Positions 1 through 7,914 of a stretch of 36,637 bases of DNA are shown in pieces; the stretch's first letter is position 1, and each line of letters starts with the position of its first letter. The stretch spans positions 1 to 36,637 of the forward strand of contig ONJX01000028.1 in assembly GCA_900318255.1 (NCBI GenBank), written 5' to 3'. The notes below the pieces were generated by a model. It was not told the DNA's origin. It saw nothing but the letters and a program-made list of their open reading frames with translations, and ran no database searches. Position numbers and translations under genes: made by a program. Origin of the DNA: an uncultured Prevotellaceae bacterium. GTDB lineage: Bacteria; Bacteroidota; Bacteroidia; Bacteroidales; Muribaculaceae.

Positions 1-35
1 GATGTTGTGCTGTTGCTTTTTACTGAAAGCTGCTA

Positions 36-2195
36 CTAACGACTCATAAATCTACCCTTAATCGTGTATTGGATGATAGTTGCGGATTTTAGGTTATTAA
101 TAAACTCTGCTGCACCAAGTAGTTTTTTGATATATGGTTTAGAGGCTGGTTCTTTTGCAATAAAATCACTATAATCTTGAGCCTCAATAATAAGGTTGCC
201 ACCATCGGCGGGCCTGTTGCCAGTAATCATATTAGTGACTTCACATAAAGGCTTATTTCTGCTTTCAATAAACACCTCTGGTGCTTCAATCAAATAAGGA
301 TTGATGATTTGTGCTTCTTTCTTCTTATCGTTATCAAAAATGAACTTTTTTGTGTTCAACACATTGCTAAAGCCAACTATGACGCAATGCACGTGAGCCT
401 TATCGCTTGCTTCGCTATCCCAACGGAAGGTGCGGTAGGCAAAATCAATGTGGATATCGAAAAGTTCCTTTAAGGGTTTCCAAATAAATGCAACTTGTTC
501 TCCTTGAGTAATGCTGTTGGTGGAAACCAGTGCGGCTCTAATTTTAGTGCCAAGCATCAATTTGGATGCTTTATAGTACCATCCAGCTACATAATCAATC
601 TTGCCAGCGGTCTTGAATGGCTTTCCATTTTTGTCAACAAAAACGCTCAAAATATCTTCTTTCTGAGCTTTGCTTTGGTTTGAATACCCAATAAACGGCG
701 GGTTGCCTATAATATAGTTCAGCTTGTCTTTTGGCACAACCGTTTCCCAGTCTATGCGCAGAGCGTTGCCCTCATGGATGTTGGCATTAGCTTTCAGTGG
801 AAGGAAGTCGATATCGTGCTTGATAATCTGCTCGGTCTCGGCAAGCATCTGCGACTCGCTGATCCACAGTGCAGTTGTAGCAACGGTTACGGCAAAGTCG
901 TTAATCTCGATGCCATAGAACTGGTTGATATTCACCTTGATGGGCGAAAACTCCTCGAAACCGATAAACGCCTGACCATGAGTCATGGCACGCACCACAC
1001 GGTTCTCAAGTCGGCGCAATGACAGATATGTCTCGGTCAAGAAATTGCCCGAACCGCAGGCAGGGTCTAAAAAAGTCAGGCTTGCAAGTTTATCTTGATA
1101 GTCGCTAAGCAGTTTTTGACGCTTTTTCTCAACTTTCTCCTCAAGTATGTCCTCAAGCTCCAGTTTCAGGTCATCGAGGAACAAGGGGTCGATTACCTTG
1201 TGGATGTTCTCGATGCTGGTATAGTGCATACCACCGCTGCGGCGAGTCTCGGGGTTGAGAGTACTCTCAAACATCGCGCCGAAAATCGTCGGACTTATCT
1301 CGCTCCAGTCAAAATCGAGCGATGCTTTCTGCAACAGCAGTTCGCGCAGCTCGGGAGTGAACTGAGGAATATCGATATACTCGGCAAACACGCCCTTGGC
1401 ATAGGGGAACGCTTTGAGGTCGTCACGCAAGAACTTGCTGCGCTCCTCAATGGGAGTGTTCAGTGCCTCAAAGAGCTGGAGCAGCGCAATGCGCATCATC
1501 TCGGTGTCATGCTTTACAAGGTAGTCGTGGAACTGGTCTCTTGTAAATATTCCTGCATCCTCGGCATAGAGGCAGAACACCAATCTCACACAAAGGATAT
1601 TGAGCTGCTGCAGTGTCTCAGGGTCACGGTCGCCATACTGCTCGAGCATGGCATCATATATGGCACCAATTATTTCGCCAGCCTTCATCGACACCTCCTC
1701 CTCACGAGAGATGTGCTCGCTTTTCATGTCAACAAGGAACTGAAGGCGATAATATTCTTTCTCTAGGTTTTCAAGCAGTATCTGCTCAGGCTCGCCATTG
1801 GGCTGCTCCATGTCATAGACAAGGAACTCACGGAAGTTGCTCACCACCACCCATCTGGGATGCTCGCTGCGAGGCAGACCAATTATGTAACGTTGGGCCT
1901 GCTGATAAGGAGTGAGCATTGTTCCGTCGCTCTGTTTAATGGGCTTCCTGAGGTCTTTCTCGATGCTCTTTTGCTCAATCAGCACCTCAGTGCTACGGAT
2001 GCGTCCATCAATGAATGCCGTGTGGTCAAGATGCACCTGGTCTTCGAACTTTATAAAGTCAGCGACATGTTCCACTCCGTACACCTCACTTAAGAGCTGC
2101 ATCCAGAATGGTTGGCTTTCGCCTTTCTCATAGCCTCGCCCAGCCCACTTTTCAGCAAACTCACGCGCTGCATTCCTCTGCTGTTTATCGGTCAT
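36..2195 (-). pseudogene. MmeI-like (type IIL) restriction-modification protein, truncated before its specificity domain
   Basis: Type IIL enzymes join nuclease, N6-adenine methyltransferase and target recognition in one chain, cutting and hemimethylating DNA. Seen here: an N-terminal nuclease signature D63-x10-E74-Q-K76, a helical linker (about 150-340), methyltransferase motif I DPACGSGNF (377-385) and motif IV NPPF (498-501), then the start of the recognition region ending in LLGAAEFINN (692-701). In relatives, EFIN is followed by roughly 200 more residues of recognition and C-terminal helices; here 18 unrelated residues and a stop follow, so the 719-aa product should lack most specificity determinants. 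The start is supported by a TATCTTTG -7 box at 2220-2227. The break suggests an insertion or recombination junction near position 90. Alternative: one state of a phase-variable, recombinase-switched RM gene. Confidence 0.8.
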
Positions 2196-2219
2196 AGTTA
2201 TGTTTATGGTTTAATGCCA

Positions 2220-2227
2220 CAAAGATA
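2220..2227 (-). promoter_or_regulatory. -7 promoter box of the MmeI-like gene
   Basis: TATCTTTG on the minus strand matches TAnnTTTG, 25 nt before the ATG. No clear TTTG -33 element is seen; that region would lie inside the left copy of the 66-bp direct repeat. Confidence 0.55.
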
Positions 2228-2228
2228 A

Positions 2229-2294
2229 TGCTTTTTTATGATATATGGAAGATTAGATTTTATTGAATGAAAAAAGGCGCGAACCCAATACATC
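2229..2294. repeat. 66-bp direct repeat, left copy
   Basis: Matches 2519-2583 (2518-2583 including the first T) with one difference (t at 2289 versus c at 2578), offset 289 bp. Contains an AT-rich segment, then GGCGCGAACCC. The two copies bracket a decayed ORF6N gene; the left copy sits just upstream of the MmeI-like promoter box. Read by eye; the match ends abruptly on both sides. Confidence 0.93.
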
Positions 2295-2318
2295 TAACTT
2301 GTTGGCCTCAGTCAACCG

Positions 2319-2530
2319 TCAGCTTGTAAAAAAAGAGGTAGATTTGCTTGAAAATTTTGTGGTCGAAATTTTCGACCGCAAATATGCAACTTCCTTTGGA
2401 GTAAGTTCAAACATTTACTCTTTAGGGAACTTGTTAGGGTTGTTGCGAACAGGTTCATTAATGCGTTTAGCCTCTACGCCGTAAAGAGCGGCCACATCAG
2501 CATCAATTATGACTGGTTGCTTTTTTATGA
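2319..2530 (-). pseudogene. ORF6N-domain gene remnant
   Basis: The minus strand reads QPVIIDADVAALYGVEAKR, then INEPVRNNPNKFPKE, which resembles the start of the ORF6N domain found in phage antirepressor or KilA-N type proteins. A TAA at 2417-2415 interrupts where relatives continue with a Tyr; the same frame goes on as MFELTPKEVAYLRSKIST, still family-like, until a second stop at 2321-2319. The rest of the domain is missing and its 5' end merges into the right direct-repeat copy. A single-base nonsense change (TAT to TAA) explains the first stop. No functional product is expected. Confidence 0.7.
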
Positions 2531-2583
2531 TATATGGAAGATTAGATTTTATTGAATGAAAAAAGGCGCGAACCCAACACATC
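2518..2583. repeat. 66-bp direct repeat, right copy
   Basis: Second copy of the repeat at 2229-2294. Its GGCGCGAACC (2565-2574) also forms a perfect 10-bp inverted repeat with GGTTCGCGCC at 2629-2638, so this copy could fold with the flanking DNA. Confidence 0.93.
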
Positions 2584-2638
2584 ACATTTGACGGTATTAG
2601 GAAGAACCGAAGCTGACGATGCATTTGAGGTTCGCGCC
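2565..2638. repeat. 10-bp inverted repeat, GGCGCGAACC / GGTTCGCGCC
   Basis: Perfect arms at 2565-2574 and 2629-2638, spacer 54 nt. The inner flanks (ACATC and GATGC) extend it imperfectly. No U-run follows, so a terminator is unlikely; a mobile or REP-like intergenic repeat is possible. From 2639 to 2806 I see no gene. Confidence 0.6.
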
Positions 2639-2806
2639 GATATGACGAGAACCACTATACATCCCTGTCAGCTATATGAAATTTCCTAATTTTTCAAATG
2701 TACAGGAGTATAATGTTCTTTCTTGCCCTCGAAGATGTCAAACATCCATGTTTAACGTTGCAAAGTTAAACAATATTTCTTAATCTGCATACAGCAAAAT
2801 AAAAAA

Positions 2807-3550
2807 TCATCTGTTCAACTCTTCTTCAAGGTAGAGAACCACACTGGTTCTTGCGGTTTTCTTGCCGTCACGCAAGATGCTTGGGTAGAGTATGACCTTT
2901 CCGCGCTCATCAAGATGAGGCATTATGCAGTTGCGGCTGGAAAACGCAAACTCGCGGTACATGTTGTTGTGGTAGAGTACTACAGAATCATACTCACGCA
3001 AGGCGTTATCCTCGGTGATAAGCCATCTTGAGGCCTCACCAATTAGGTCGATGGAGATAATTGTGCCATGAGCGCTCTGCTCCCAGATGCGGCTGTTGAC
3101 AGGAACAAGAAGCGTGCTGCCGATGCCGTAAGGGTGAGCGGGTTTCTTCTGGTGGGAGACAAAGTCATCAACAGCGAACCGCAGGTCGATGCCTTCACGC
3201 TTGAGGTTGCAGAAGTACGGCTTGTCCAGCGTGTGGGCGTTGAACGTCCGGAACAGATTCTCGCCATAGCTCCAAATTTTGGGGATTTCCCCGTTCGTGG
3301 ATATGTCAACCCAGCCTACTATGGCTCCGATAGCCTGGTCAACATAGTGGGGAATGTTGCCAAACAGCTCGGCGTTGTGGGCGATCATCTGCCACTCCAC
3401 GGGGTACGACGAGAGCGGTTTCTTCGATTGGATCGCATAGATTAACACTCGGCACGGAGGTGCCAGGAATTGCCATTTTATGCTGGCAACGGGCATTATC
3501 CCTGCTGCTACCAGTAGCGCGAAGGGAAGGGTAATGAAATTTACAAGCAT
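2807..3550 (-). CDS. Possible ASCH/PUA-like domain protein with hydrophobic N-terminus
   Basis: A 247-aa product if started at the ATG at 3550, about 25 nt after the TATGTTTG -7 box at 3575-3582; the upstream ATG (3601) would lie before that box. The first 20 residues are hydrophobic (signal peptide or membrane anchor), unless the true start is the ATG at 3496 (MPVASIKW), which would give a cytosolic protein. The body (KWQFLAPPCRVLIYAIQSKKP, then IGAIVGWVDI, then FNAHTLDKPYF) has the feel of an ASCH/PUA-like fold, which binds RNA or modified nucleic acids. That call is by pattern memory only; no catalytic motif is evident. It lies between the TA module and the ORF6N remnant, so it is probably cargo. 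Confidence 0.6.
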   Translation of the reverse strand: MLVNFITLPFALLVAAGIMPVASIKWQFLAPPCRVLIYAIQSKKPLSSYPVEWQMIAHNAELFGNIPHYVDQAIGAIVGWVDISTNGEIPKIWSYGENLFRTFNAHTLDKPYFCNLKREGIDLRFAVDDFVSHQKKPAHPYGIGSTLLVPVNSRIWEQSAHGTIISIDLIGEASRWLITEDNALREYDSVVLYHNNMYREFAFSSRNCIMPHLDERGKVILYPSILRDGKKTARTSVVLYLEEELNR

Positions 3551-3574
3551 ATTTGTTGATTGTTTAATAGCCTT

Positions 3575-3582
3575 CAAACATA
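3575..3582 (-). promoter_or_regulatory. -7 promoter box of the ASCH-like gene
   Basis: TATGTTTG on the minus strand; a TTTG lies 16 nt further upstream, slightly shorter than usual. This box decides in favour of the start at 3550 or 3496 over 3601. Confidence 0.5.
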
Positions 3583-3782
3583 GAAGGCGTATAACAATCA
3601 AAAATGATGCAAATAAAGGGTTTGAACGTGCTAATCATCTGCCCATCAACGTTAAACTAAGCTAACGGGCACGAAAAAAGTGTTTTTTACATACATTCCG
3701 CATCTTGCTTTCCCATGTATGTAACAAAATAATATGGTATAAAAATAACATACAAATACCGTGCCAAAAAACTTGTTAATGC

Positions 3783-3818
3783 AAAAAAAAGCACTCGCTC
3801 CATTAAAAGAGCGAATGC
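3783..3818 (-). terminator. Rho-independent terminator of the toxin-antitoxin operon
   Basis: On the minus strand a hairpin (arms 3809-3818 and 3791-3800, 9 of 10 pairs, 8-nt loop) is followed by eight T (3790-3783), 27 bp past the antitoxin stop. Confidence 0.8.
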
Positions 3819-3844
3819 CTTAAAATAATTATGAGGCTCTGAGA

Positions 3845-4153
3845 TTAAGCCATTTCCAACACTTCTGGAAGTATCGCCATGTCAAGAGCCTCCTCAATTT
3901 TGCACATTGTTTCGATTGAGAGGTTCTCATGTCCTTTCAAGATGCGTGACACATACTGCTGGCTGCAGCCCATGCGCTCGGCAAGAGCACGCTGGGTCAA
4001 ACCGAGAGTTTCCATTTTCTCAAGCATCATCATGGCAATCTTTTGAGAATGGCGAAGCCACGACTTGTTTTCGCGTCGCCATTCAGCACGCTCTCGCCAC
4101 TTCGACGGAGTGGGAGATTGATGCTTTCTAAGTCTATTTACAGTCTCGTTCAT
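3845..4153 (-). CDS. XRE-family antitoxin
   Basis: A 102-aa protein with a helix-turn-helix at about residues 45-95: LGLTQRALAERMGCSQQYVSRILKG, then ENLSIETMCKIEEAL, typical of Cro/C1-type antitoxins of HigA kind. The N-terminal 40 residues are basic and Trp/Arg-rich. It lies 16 nt after the toxin stop and is cotranscribed (toxin first, as in HigBA). It should neutralise the toxin and repress the shared promoter, where a 12-bp palindrome covers the -33 region. The terminator at 3783-3818 closes the operon. Confidence 0.85.
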   Translation of the reverse strand: MNETVNRLRKHQSPTPSKWRERAEWRRENKSWLRHSQKIAMMMLEKMETLGLTQRALAERMGCSQQYVSRILKGHENLSIETMCKIEEALDMAILPEVLEMA

Positions 4154-4169
4154 AATACCCTGATTTTTA

Positions 4170-4721
4170 TTATAGTGTGTTTAGATATTCAATAAAGCCG
4201 TCATCATCTATGATGCCTTCATTAAGCAGGAATTGGCGAACTTTCTCTAATTTCGTTAGTTCCGCCTTAGTATGTTCTCGTTCCATCATTGTTGCAGTCA
4301 ACTTAATTGCGCCTCCAGTGATGATATACACGCCACTTGCAAGTTTTATGGCATAAATGCGAAGCCAAGATGCATGGCGAATACGATTTCTGAGCCTTGC
4401 CTTTTCCTTGCCAAGCGTCATGTCGCCAATCCGTGAGTTCTCGAGAGGACGAAAGATTGCGTCAAGGTCGGCGTCGGGCGAAATGTCCATTATGATACCC
4501 TGAAGCCTGTCGCTGTCGTCAATGGTGTCGATGATCGCCTGGTTTATATCTGTTATATTGAAATATGATGACAAATCATCTATATTGTCCTTGAAAAACG
4601 AGCGAAGCCAAGTCACATCGTTCCATTGTTCAAAAAGATTGTAAAGCGCATTATCATCTTCGCCATCATAGCGTACTGCCCACAATCTGCCGTCTTCAGT
4701 AATATCGTCAAATGTCATCAT
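4170..4721 (-). CDS. Toxin of a HigBA-like type II toxin-antitoxin pair
   Basis: A 183-aa protein upstream of an XRE antitoxin. The C-terminal half (IRHASWLRIYAIKL, then GVYIITGGAIKLT, then REHTKAELTKLEKVRQFL) fits a RelE/HigB/Gp49-like fold, a family of ribosome-dependent mRNA interferases; the acidic N-terminal 100 residues (TEDGRLWAVRYDG) are an extension I have seen only in Bacteroidetes proteins of this kind. Cutting mRNA on ribosomes is inferred, not shown by a motif. The gene has its own promoter and operator (4738-4770), so it is a self-contained module behind the terminase, likely for element maintenance or defence. ATG codons at 4721 and 4718 are both possible. Confidence 0.7.
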   Translation of the reverse strand: MMTFDDITEDGRLWAVRYDGEDDNALYNLFEQWNDVTWLRSFFKDNIDDLSSYFNITDINQAIIDTIDDSDRLQGIIMDISPDADLDAIFRPLENSRIGDMTLGKEKARLRNRIRHASWLRIYAIKLASGVYIITGGAIKLTATMMEREHTKAELTKLEKVRQFLLNEGIIDDDGFIEYLNTL

Positions 4722-4737
4722 AGAATAAAACTTTTGG

Positions 4738-4773
4738 CAAAGATACTAACAACTTTTGAGTTGTACAACTTTT
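4738..4773 (-). promoter_or_regulatory. TA promoter with palindromic operator
   Basis: Minus strand: TATCTTTG -7 box at 4738-4745, with TTG 20 nt upstream. The TTG lies in the perfect palindrome AGTTGTACAACT (4759-4770). The 9-mer ACAACTTTT also occurs twice as a direct repeat (4749-4757 and 4765-4773, 16 bp apart). This is a good binding site for the antitoxin alone or with toxin. Confidence 0.75.
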
Positions 4774-4796
4774 AGATTGTATTTTTTCAAAAAAGT

Positions 4797-6428
4797 TTAT
4801 AATACTCCACTCGAATTGAACCCGAACGTGTCTCGATAGGGGAACTTCTCGCACCCGATATACAGCACGTCGAAGGCATCGGTGCCATCGGTGCGGTGCT
4901 CCAATAAGTTTTCTTCATTTTCTGCGAGTTTCTCGCCGCCTTTATCCTTCCTGAAGCCGTTTCTTCCTCTTGTCACTCCGGCTGTCTGAATCGCCAGTAT
5001 CAGGTCATCATTGTTCTGGCGGTTGAAGAACGGCATCAGCCTCTGTTTCCCAGCAAAACCTTGATTTATCAGCAGATATTTCTCGTCGTGGCGCATCGGG
5101 TTTCCGAGGTTGATGTCCTCCACCTGCCAGCCGTGCCTCTCAAACTCATGGCACACCACCCAGTGGAAGTCCTGCTCGTTCACGGCATAGTTGCCGCCAA
5201 GAGCAGTGCTGTCATAATAATACACAACTGTCTTATTCTGATGGTGTGCATAGTAACGACAGAAGTCGTCAACCAGTGCAGGAATCTTACGCTCAAATTT
5301 CGTGTAGAACGACTTTATCACGTTCAATCTGCGTCCTGACGGTTGCCCTGCAACTATCCAGTTTATGTTGGCATTGTAGTCCATTCCGATGCAAATGGGC
5401 TGAAATGGATTAAGGTCTTTGTCGGCTCGGCAGTCCAGCTGGCTCTCGTTGAAGTCATAGCCCAGCGAGTCAAGATACTCAAAATCGCTGGCGTTGTATT
5501 TGTGACCTTCGCGCATACTGGAGTAGAAGCCGTCCTTTGCGATGCCTATCCTCTGACAAAGAATCGAGGTCTGGAACGTCTTTGGAGTAAGGTCGCGTTT
5601 CATCTGCTTGATGTACGACTCGCCAAGCAGCTGCAGGTTCTCTATCGAGGAGTACTCCTTGTAATACACCGCCACCGAGCGCATCTTATTGAGGTTTGTG
5701 TCCAGTTGCCTTAGATATTTACGCAGATATTTCGGCACCTGCTCACCTTTGCTGTTGAGTGACCTGATGCGCTCCTTCGTCCTCCATATCTCATAGATGG
5801 TTGCCTTTATAGTCTCGATAAGCTCCGTGTCCATCTTCTCTTGATAGTGCAGAAACCACGATCCCTTCTGCGTCTGTGGCATGTCCGAGAGGATCATCAC
5901 ACTGTGGTTGAACGAATGATGACCGAAATAGGACTTTATGCCACCGTTCGCAGGGAGCGTCTCGTCCTTTAAGCGCTCGTAGTCTATGAATTTCGCCTCG
6001 TCTATCAGCAGCCACGACAGCGTCAGCGAGTTACTGGAGCCTGGCCTGTCCTGCGAGATTATGATGGCGCACGAACCGTTATAGAATGATATCACGTGCT
6101 CATATTCCGCTGGCTCGATTATGGGCTTGCCGAATGACTTTGGTGGCCGTCGCCCAATCACATAATGGATGCCATTGATGTAGCCCCATCGTTTCCATGC
6201 AGCCAGCAGACCAGGAATGGTGTTTGTCAGACCGTGCTTGTAGGTCGGCACTACGATGCCGCCAGTCGAACCAGCCATACGCTGCATATTGCGAAGCACA
6301 AAAGGCGAGGCTATCGAGTCCGTCTTGCCAGTGCGTCGCCCAGCGACAATCACAGTCGTATTGGCACCAATAAGCTGCGTCAGGCGTTGCGGAGCGTTAA
6401 AGTATATCTTCTTCTGTGGGTTCACCAT
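4797..6428 (-). CDS. Phage terminase large subunit (packaging ATPase-nuclease)
   Basis: TerL pumps DNA into the procapsid and cuts it. Started at MVNPQKK (ATG 6428), the protein has 543 aa; the longer frame upstream is a shadow of the preceding gene. Walker A is GRRTGKT (30-36), Walker B LSWLLIDE (137-144), and the RNase H-like nuclease shows D350 (ICIGMDYNANI), D406 (VVYYYDSTALGG) and the C-terminal acidic group TDGTDAFD (513-520). All core motifs are present, so it looks intact. It overlaps the preceding gene by 32 nt, indicating coupling. Unlike most phages, no portal gene follows: the next gene is a toxin with its own promoter. Confidence 0.93.
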   Translation of the reverse strand: MVNPQKKIYFNAPQRLTQLIGANTTVIVAGRRTGKTDSIASPFVLRNMQRMAGSTGGIVVPTYKHGLTNTIPGLLAAWKRWGYINGIHYVIGRRPPKSFGKPIIEPAEYEHVISFYNGSCAIIISQDRPGSSNSLTLSWLLIDEAKFIDYERLKDETLPANGGIKSYFGHHSFNHSVMILSDMPQTQKGSWFLHYQEKMDTELIETIKATIYEIWRTKERIRSLNSKGEQVPKYLRKYLRQLDTNLNKMRSVAVYYKEYSSIENLQLLGESYIKQMKRDLTPKTFQTSILCQRIGIAKDGFYSSMREGHKYNASDFEYLDSLGYDFNESQLDCRADKDLNPFQPICIGMDYNANINWIVAGQPSGRRLNVIKSFYTKFERKIPALVDDFCRYYAHHQNKTVVYYYDSTALGGNYAVNEQDFHWVVCHEFERHGWQVEDINLGNPMRHDEKYLLINQGFAGKQRLMPFFNRQNNDDLILAIQTAGVTRGRNGFRKDKGGEKLAENEENLLEHRTDGTDAFDVLYIGCEKFPYRDTFGFNSSGVL

Positions 6429-7035
6429 TTTTATCTTCAGGGAAAAGATTGTTAAACTCGAGGTCAGCCTCCTCATATTCCACATCCTCGATGTCCATGT
6501 TCTCGGCGCTGTATTTGTGTAGCAGCTGCTGGATGCGTTCCTGAAGGCGGGGCAGCGGTTTGATGCCCAGCACCGAAGGGTCATCGGTTGCCGTGAAGGG
6601 CTGCACCACAATCATGTCATAGGGCACTGCCTGCTCATCCTCCAAGTCCACACGGTTATATTTCGCATAGGATGACGCTGCCTTCTCCATCGTCTTCGTG
6701 TCCTTGCGTTTCTTCGCCATCTGGAACGTCTCAAGGATCATCTCGTTATAGCGGTAGCGATGGAAGTCACGGCTCGCCTGCGACATCATTGGAAGCAGCG
6801 CCTTGATAATGGCAAGGTCACTGTATGCTTGCGTTTTATTGATTCCATGGCGAGACATCACTGTCTCGACAAACTGCCTGTCCTTAGCGTCAGGGTTTGA
6901 GAGGAACCAGTTATACTCCTCACGCACTCGAAGTATGCGAGCGACAATCCTCATGTCGTACTTCTCCCGCAGCTCCTCCTCAACAGTAAAGAGGTCAAGG
7001 CGGCAAGCATCTATTGGTTGCAGTTGCTGTTTCAT
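6397..7035 (-). CDS. Packaging-operon protein, possible terminase small-subunit partner
   Basis: A 212-aa soluble protein. The middle (RHGINKTQAYSDLAIIKALLPMM) reads like an HTH-bearing small-terminase segment, with a helical N-terminus (EEELREKYDMRIVARILRVREEYNWFL) and an acidic C-terminal tail. It overlaps its upstream neighbour by 4 nt (ATGA) and terL by 32 nt, so it is translationally coupled in the packaging operon. DNA recognition for packaging is the likely role by position; I do not recognise a named family with certainty. Confidence 0.75.
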   Translation of the reverse strand: MKQQLQPIDACRLDLFTVEEELREKYDMRIVARILRVREEYNWFLSNPDAKDRQFVETVMSRHGINKTQAYSDLAIIKALLPMMSQASRDFHRYRYNEMILETFQMAKKRKDTKTMEKAASSYAKYNRVDLEDEQAVPYDMIVVQPFTATDDPSVLGIKPLPRLQERIQQLLHKYSAENMDIEDVEYEEADLEFNNLFPEDKNGEPTEEDIL

Positions 7036-7307
7036 TCATCATCCTCCATGTCGAGCAGATTACGGTGAGTATTCTCAATGGCGAGTGGCGAGCCCACCTG
7101 TGCCAGCATCATCTCCTGATGCAGCAGCTTCACTTTTGATGCAGCCTTTCCACGCCGATAGCGCAGACTAACCTCCGTATTGTGGTCTGCAATGTCCGAG
7201 CGCAGTTGTTCTGCAGGGACTCCAAGAATCACTGCCATATCACTTATCTTCAAGTAGATTGATGCGAACTGCTCAATCTGCTGCAATTCTTCTTCTGAAT
7301 AAGTCAT
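7032..7307 (-). CDS. Small terminase-like DNA-binding protein
   Basis: A 91-aa protein with an HTH-like stretch (ISDMAVILGVPAEQLRSDIAD) and a basic middle (YRRGKAASKVKLLHQEMMLA), ending MEDDE. The pattern matches small packaging proteins next to terminases in Bacteroidales prophages. It overlaps the PLD-like gene by 35 nt upstream and the 212-aa gene by 4 nt downstream. Which of the two small genes is the true TerS cannot be told from sequence alone. Confidence 0.7.
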   Translation of the reverse strand: MTYSEEELQQIEQFASIYLKISDMAVILGVPAEQLRSDIADHNTEVSLRYRRGKAASKVKLLHQEMMLAQVGSPLAIENTHRNLLDMEDDE

Positions 7308-7794
7308 TGAGAGGAACCGAATGGTTAGTTATTAAATCTTGAATTTGAGAATGAAGTGTGCTAAAAATATCTTCGTCAGTCGTTATCACTGCACTCTCAC
7401 ATCTGTTACCACGTGTTAGGTTCTGTGATGTTATGATACTCACCATCTCGCCATGCTCACTTTTGACCAGCAGCACCTTGCTGTGGTTGTCTGCAAGGTA
7501 AGTAGTGTCAATTACCTGCGTAATGAACGCCCATAGTTTCAGCGTCTTGTTAGTAGCCTTATGGTCGAGCACCAGATTAAACTTGGTCACAAGCCCAGAC
7601 CTCTCGATGAAGTAGAGCCTGCGGATAAACTCCTCCGAGATTGAGAATGAAGTCTGCCACACTTCGCTTTTTCCCAGCTGCTTCAGCACCCAGTCAAGAA
7701 TGTCTGCCACCTGCAGGGCATTAGAGAGATAAGCCTGGTACGGTTTTTCACGTATCGGCTTCAAATAATCTCCTATGTCCGCATTGCGTCTCAT
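7273..7794 (-). CDS. PLD-superfamily-like protein with a single HKD half-motif
   Basis: 173 aa. Residues 101-133 read ADNHSKVLLV, then VSIITSQNLTRGNRCES: an H104-x-K106 followed by a strand and SQN125, and E133, as in the HxK...GSxN signature of phospholipase D-type nucleases. Such enzymes with one motif act as dimers on phosphodiester bonds. The N-terminal half (SEEFIRRLYFIERSGLV) would be the second lobe core. Its place in a capsid-terminase operon, overlapping the small terminase gene by 35 nt, suggests a role in DNA processing at packaging, or a defence or exclusion function. The family call is by motif only. Confidence 0.65.
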   Translation of the reverse strand: MRRNADIGDYLKPIREKPYQAYLSNALQVADILDWVLKQLGKSEVWQTSFSISEEFIRRLYFIERSGLVTKFNLVLDHKATNKTLKLWAFITQVIDTTYLADNHSKVLLVKSEHGEMVSIITSQNLTRGNRCESAVITTDEDIFSTLHSQIQDLITNHSVPLNDLFRRRIAAD

Positions 7795-7880
7795 AAAAAA
7801 GTTTTACCTTTGCAGTGCGAGGGATGCGAGTAAACGCTTTAGAGACTCGTCCCTCGCTCCTCGATGCCTCTTTTTGCACA
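7784..7880 (+). ncRNA. Candidate small RNA or antisense leader, opposite the packaging operon
   Basis: The plus strand has TTG (7784-7786), 18 nt, TACCTTTG (7805-7812), an excellent Bacteroidetes promoter pointing away from the PLD-like gene whose start it overlaps. Just after the expected start comes a strong hairpin: GCGAGGGA/TCCCTCGC with inner CGAGT/ACTCG (arms 7817-7831 and 7845-7857). A CCTCTTTTTGC stretch near 7868-7878 could mark the 3' end. No ORF lies downstream on this strand. Alternatively the hairpin works on the minus strand as an operon attenuator or RNA processing site. Confidence 0.45.
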
Positions 7881-7914
7881 GTGTTCAGATGAGACCACTC
7901 TGAAAAGGGGCATT

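Noticed and set aside
1095..1766. 223-aa open frame on the plus strand
   Set aside because: Shadow of the MmeI-like methyltransferase gene, whose motifs are in the minus frame.
6429..6611. N-terminal extension of TerL
   Set aside because: Those residues are the antisense-free shadow of the upstream 212-aa gene; the conserved TerL start MVNPQKK is at 6428.
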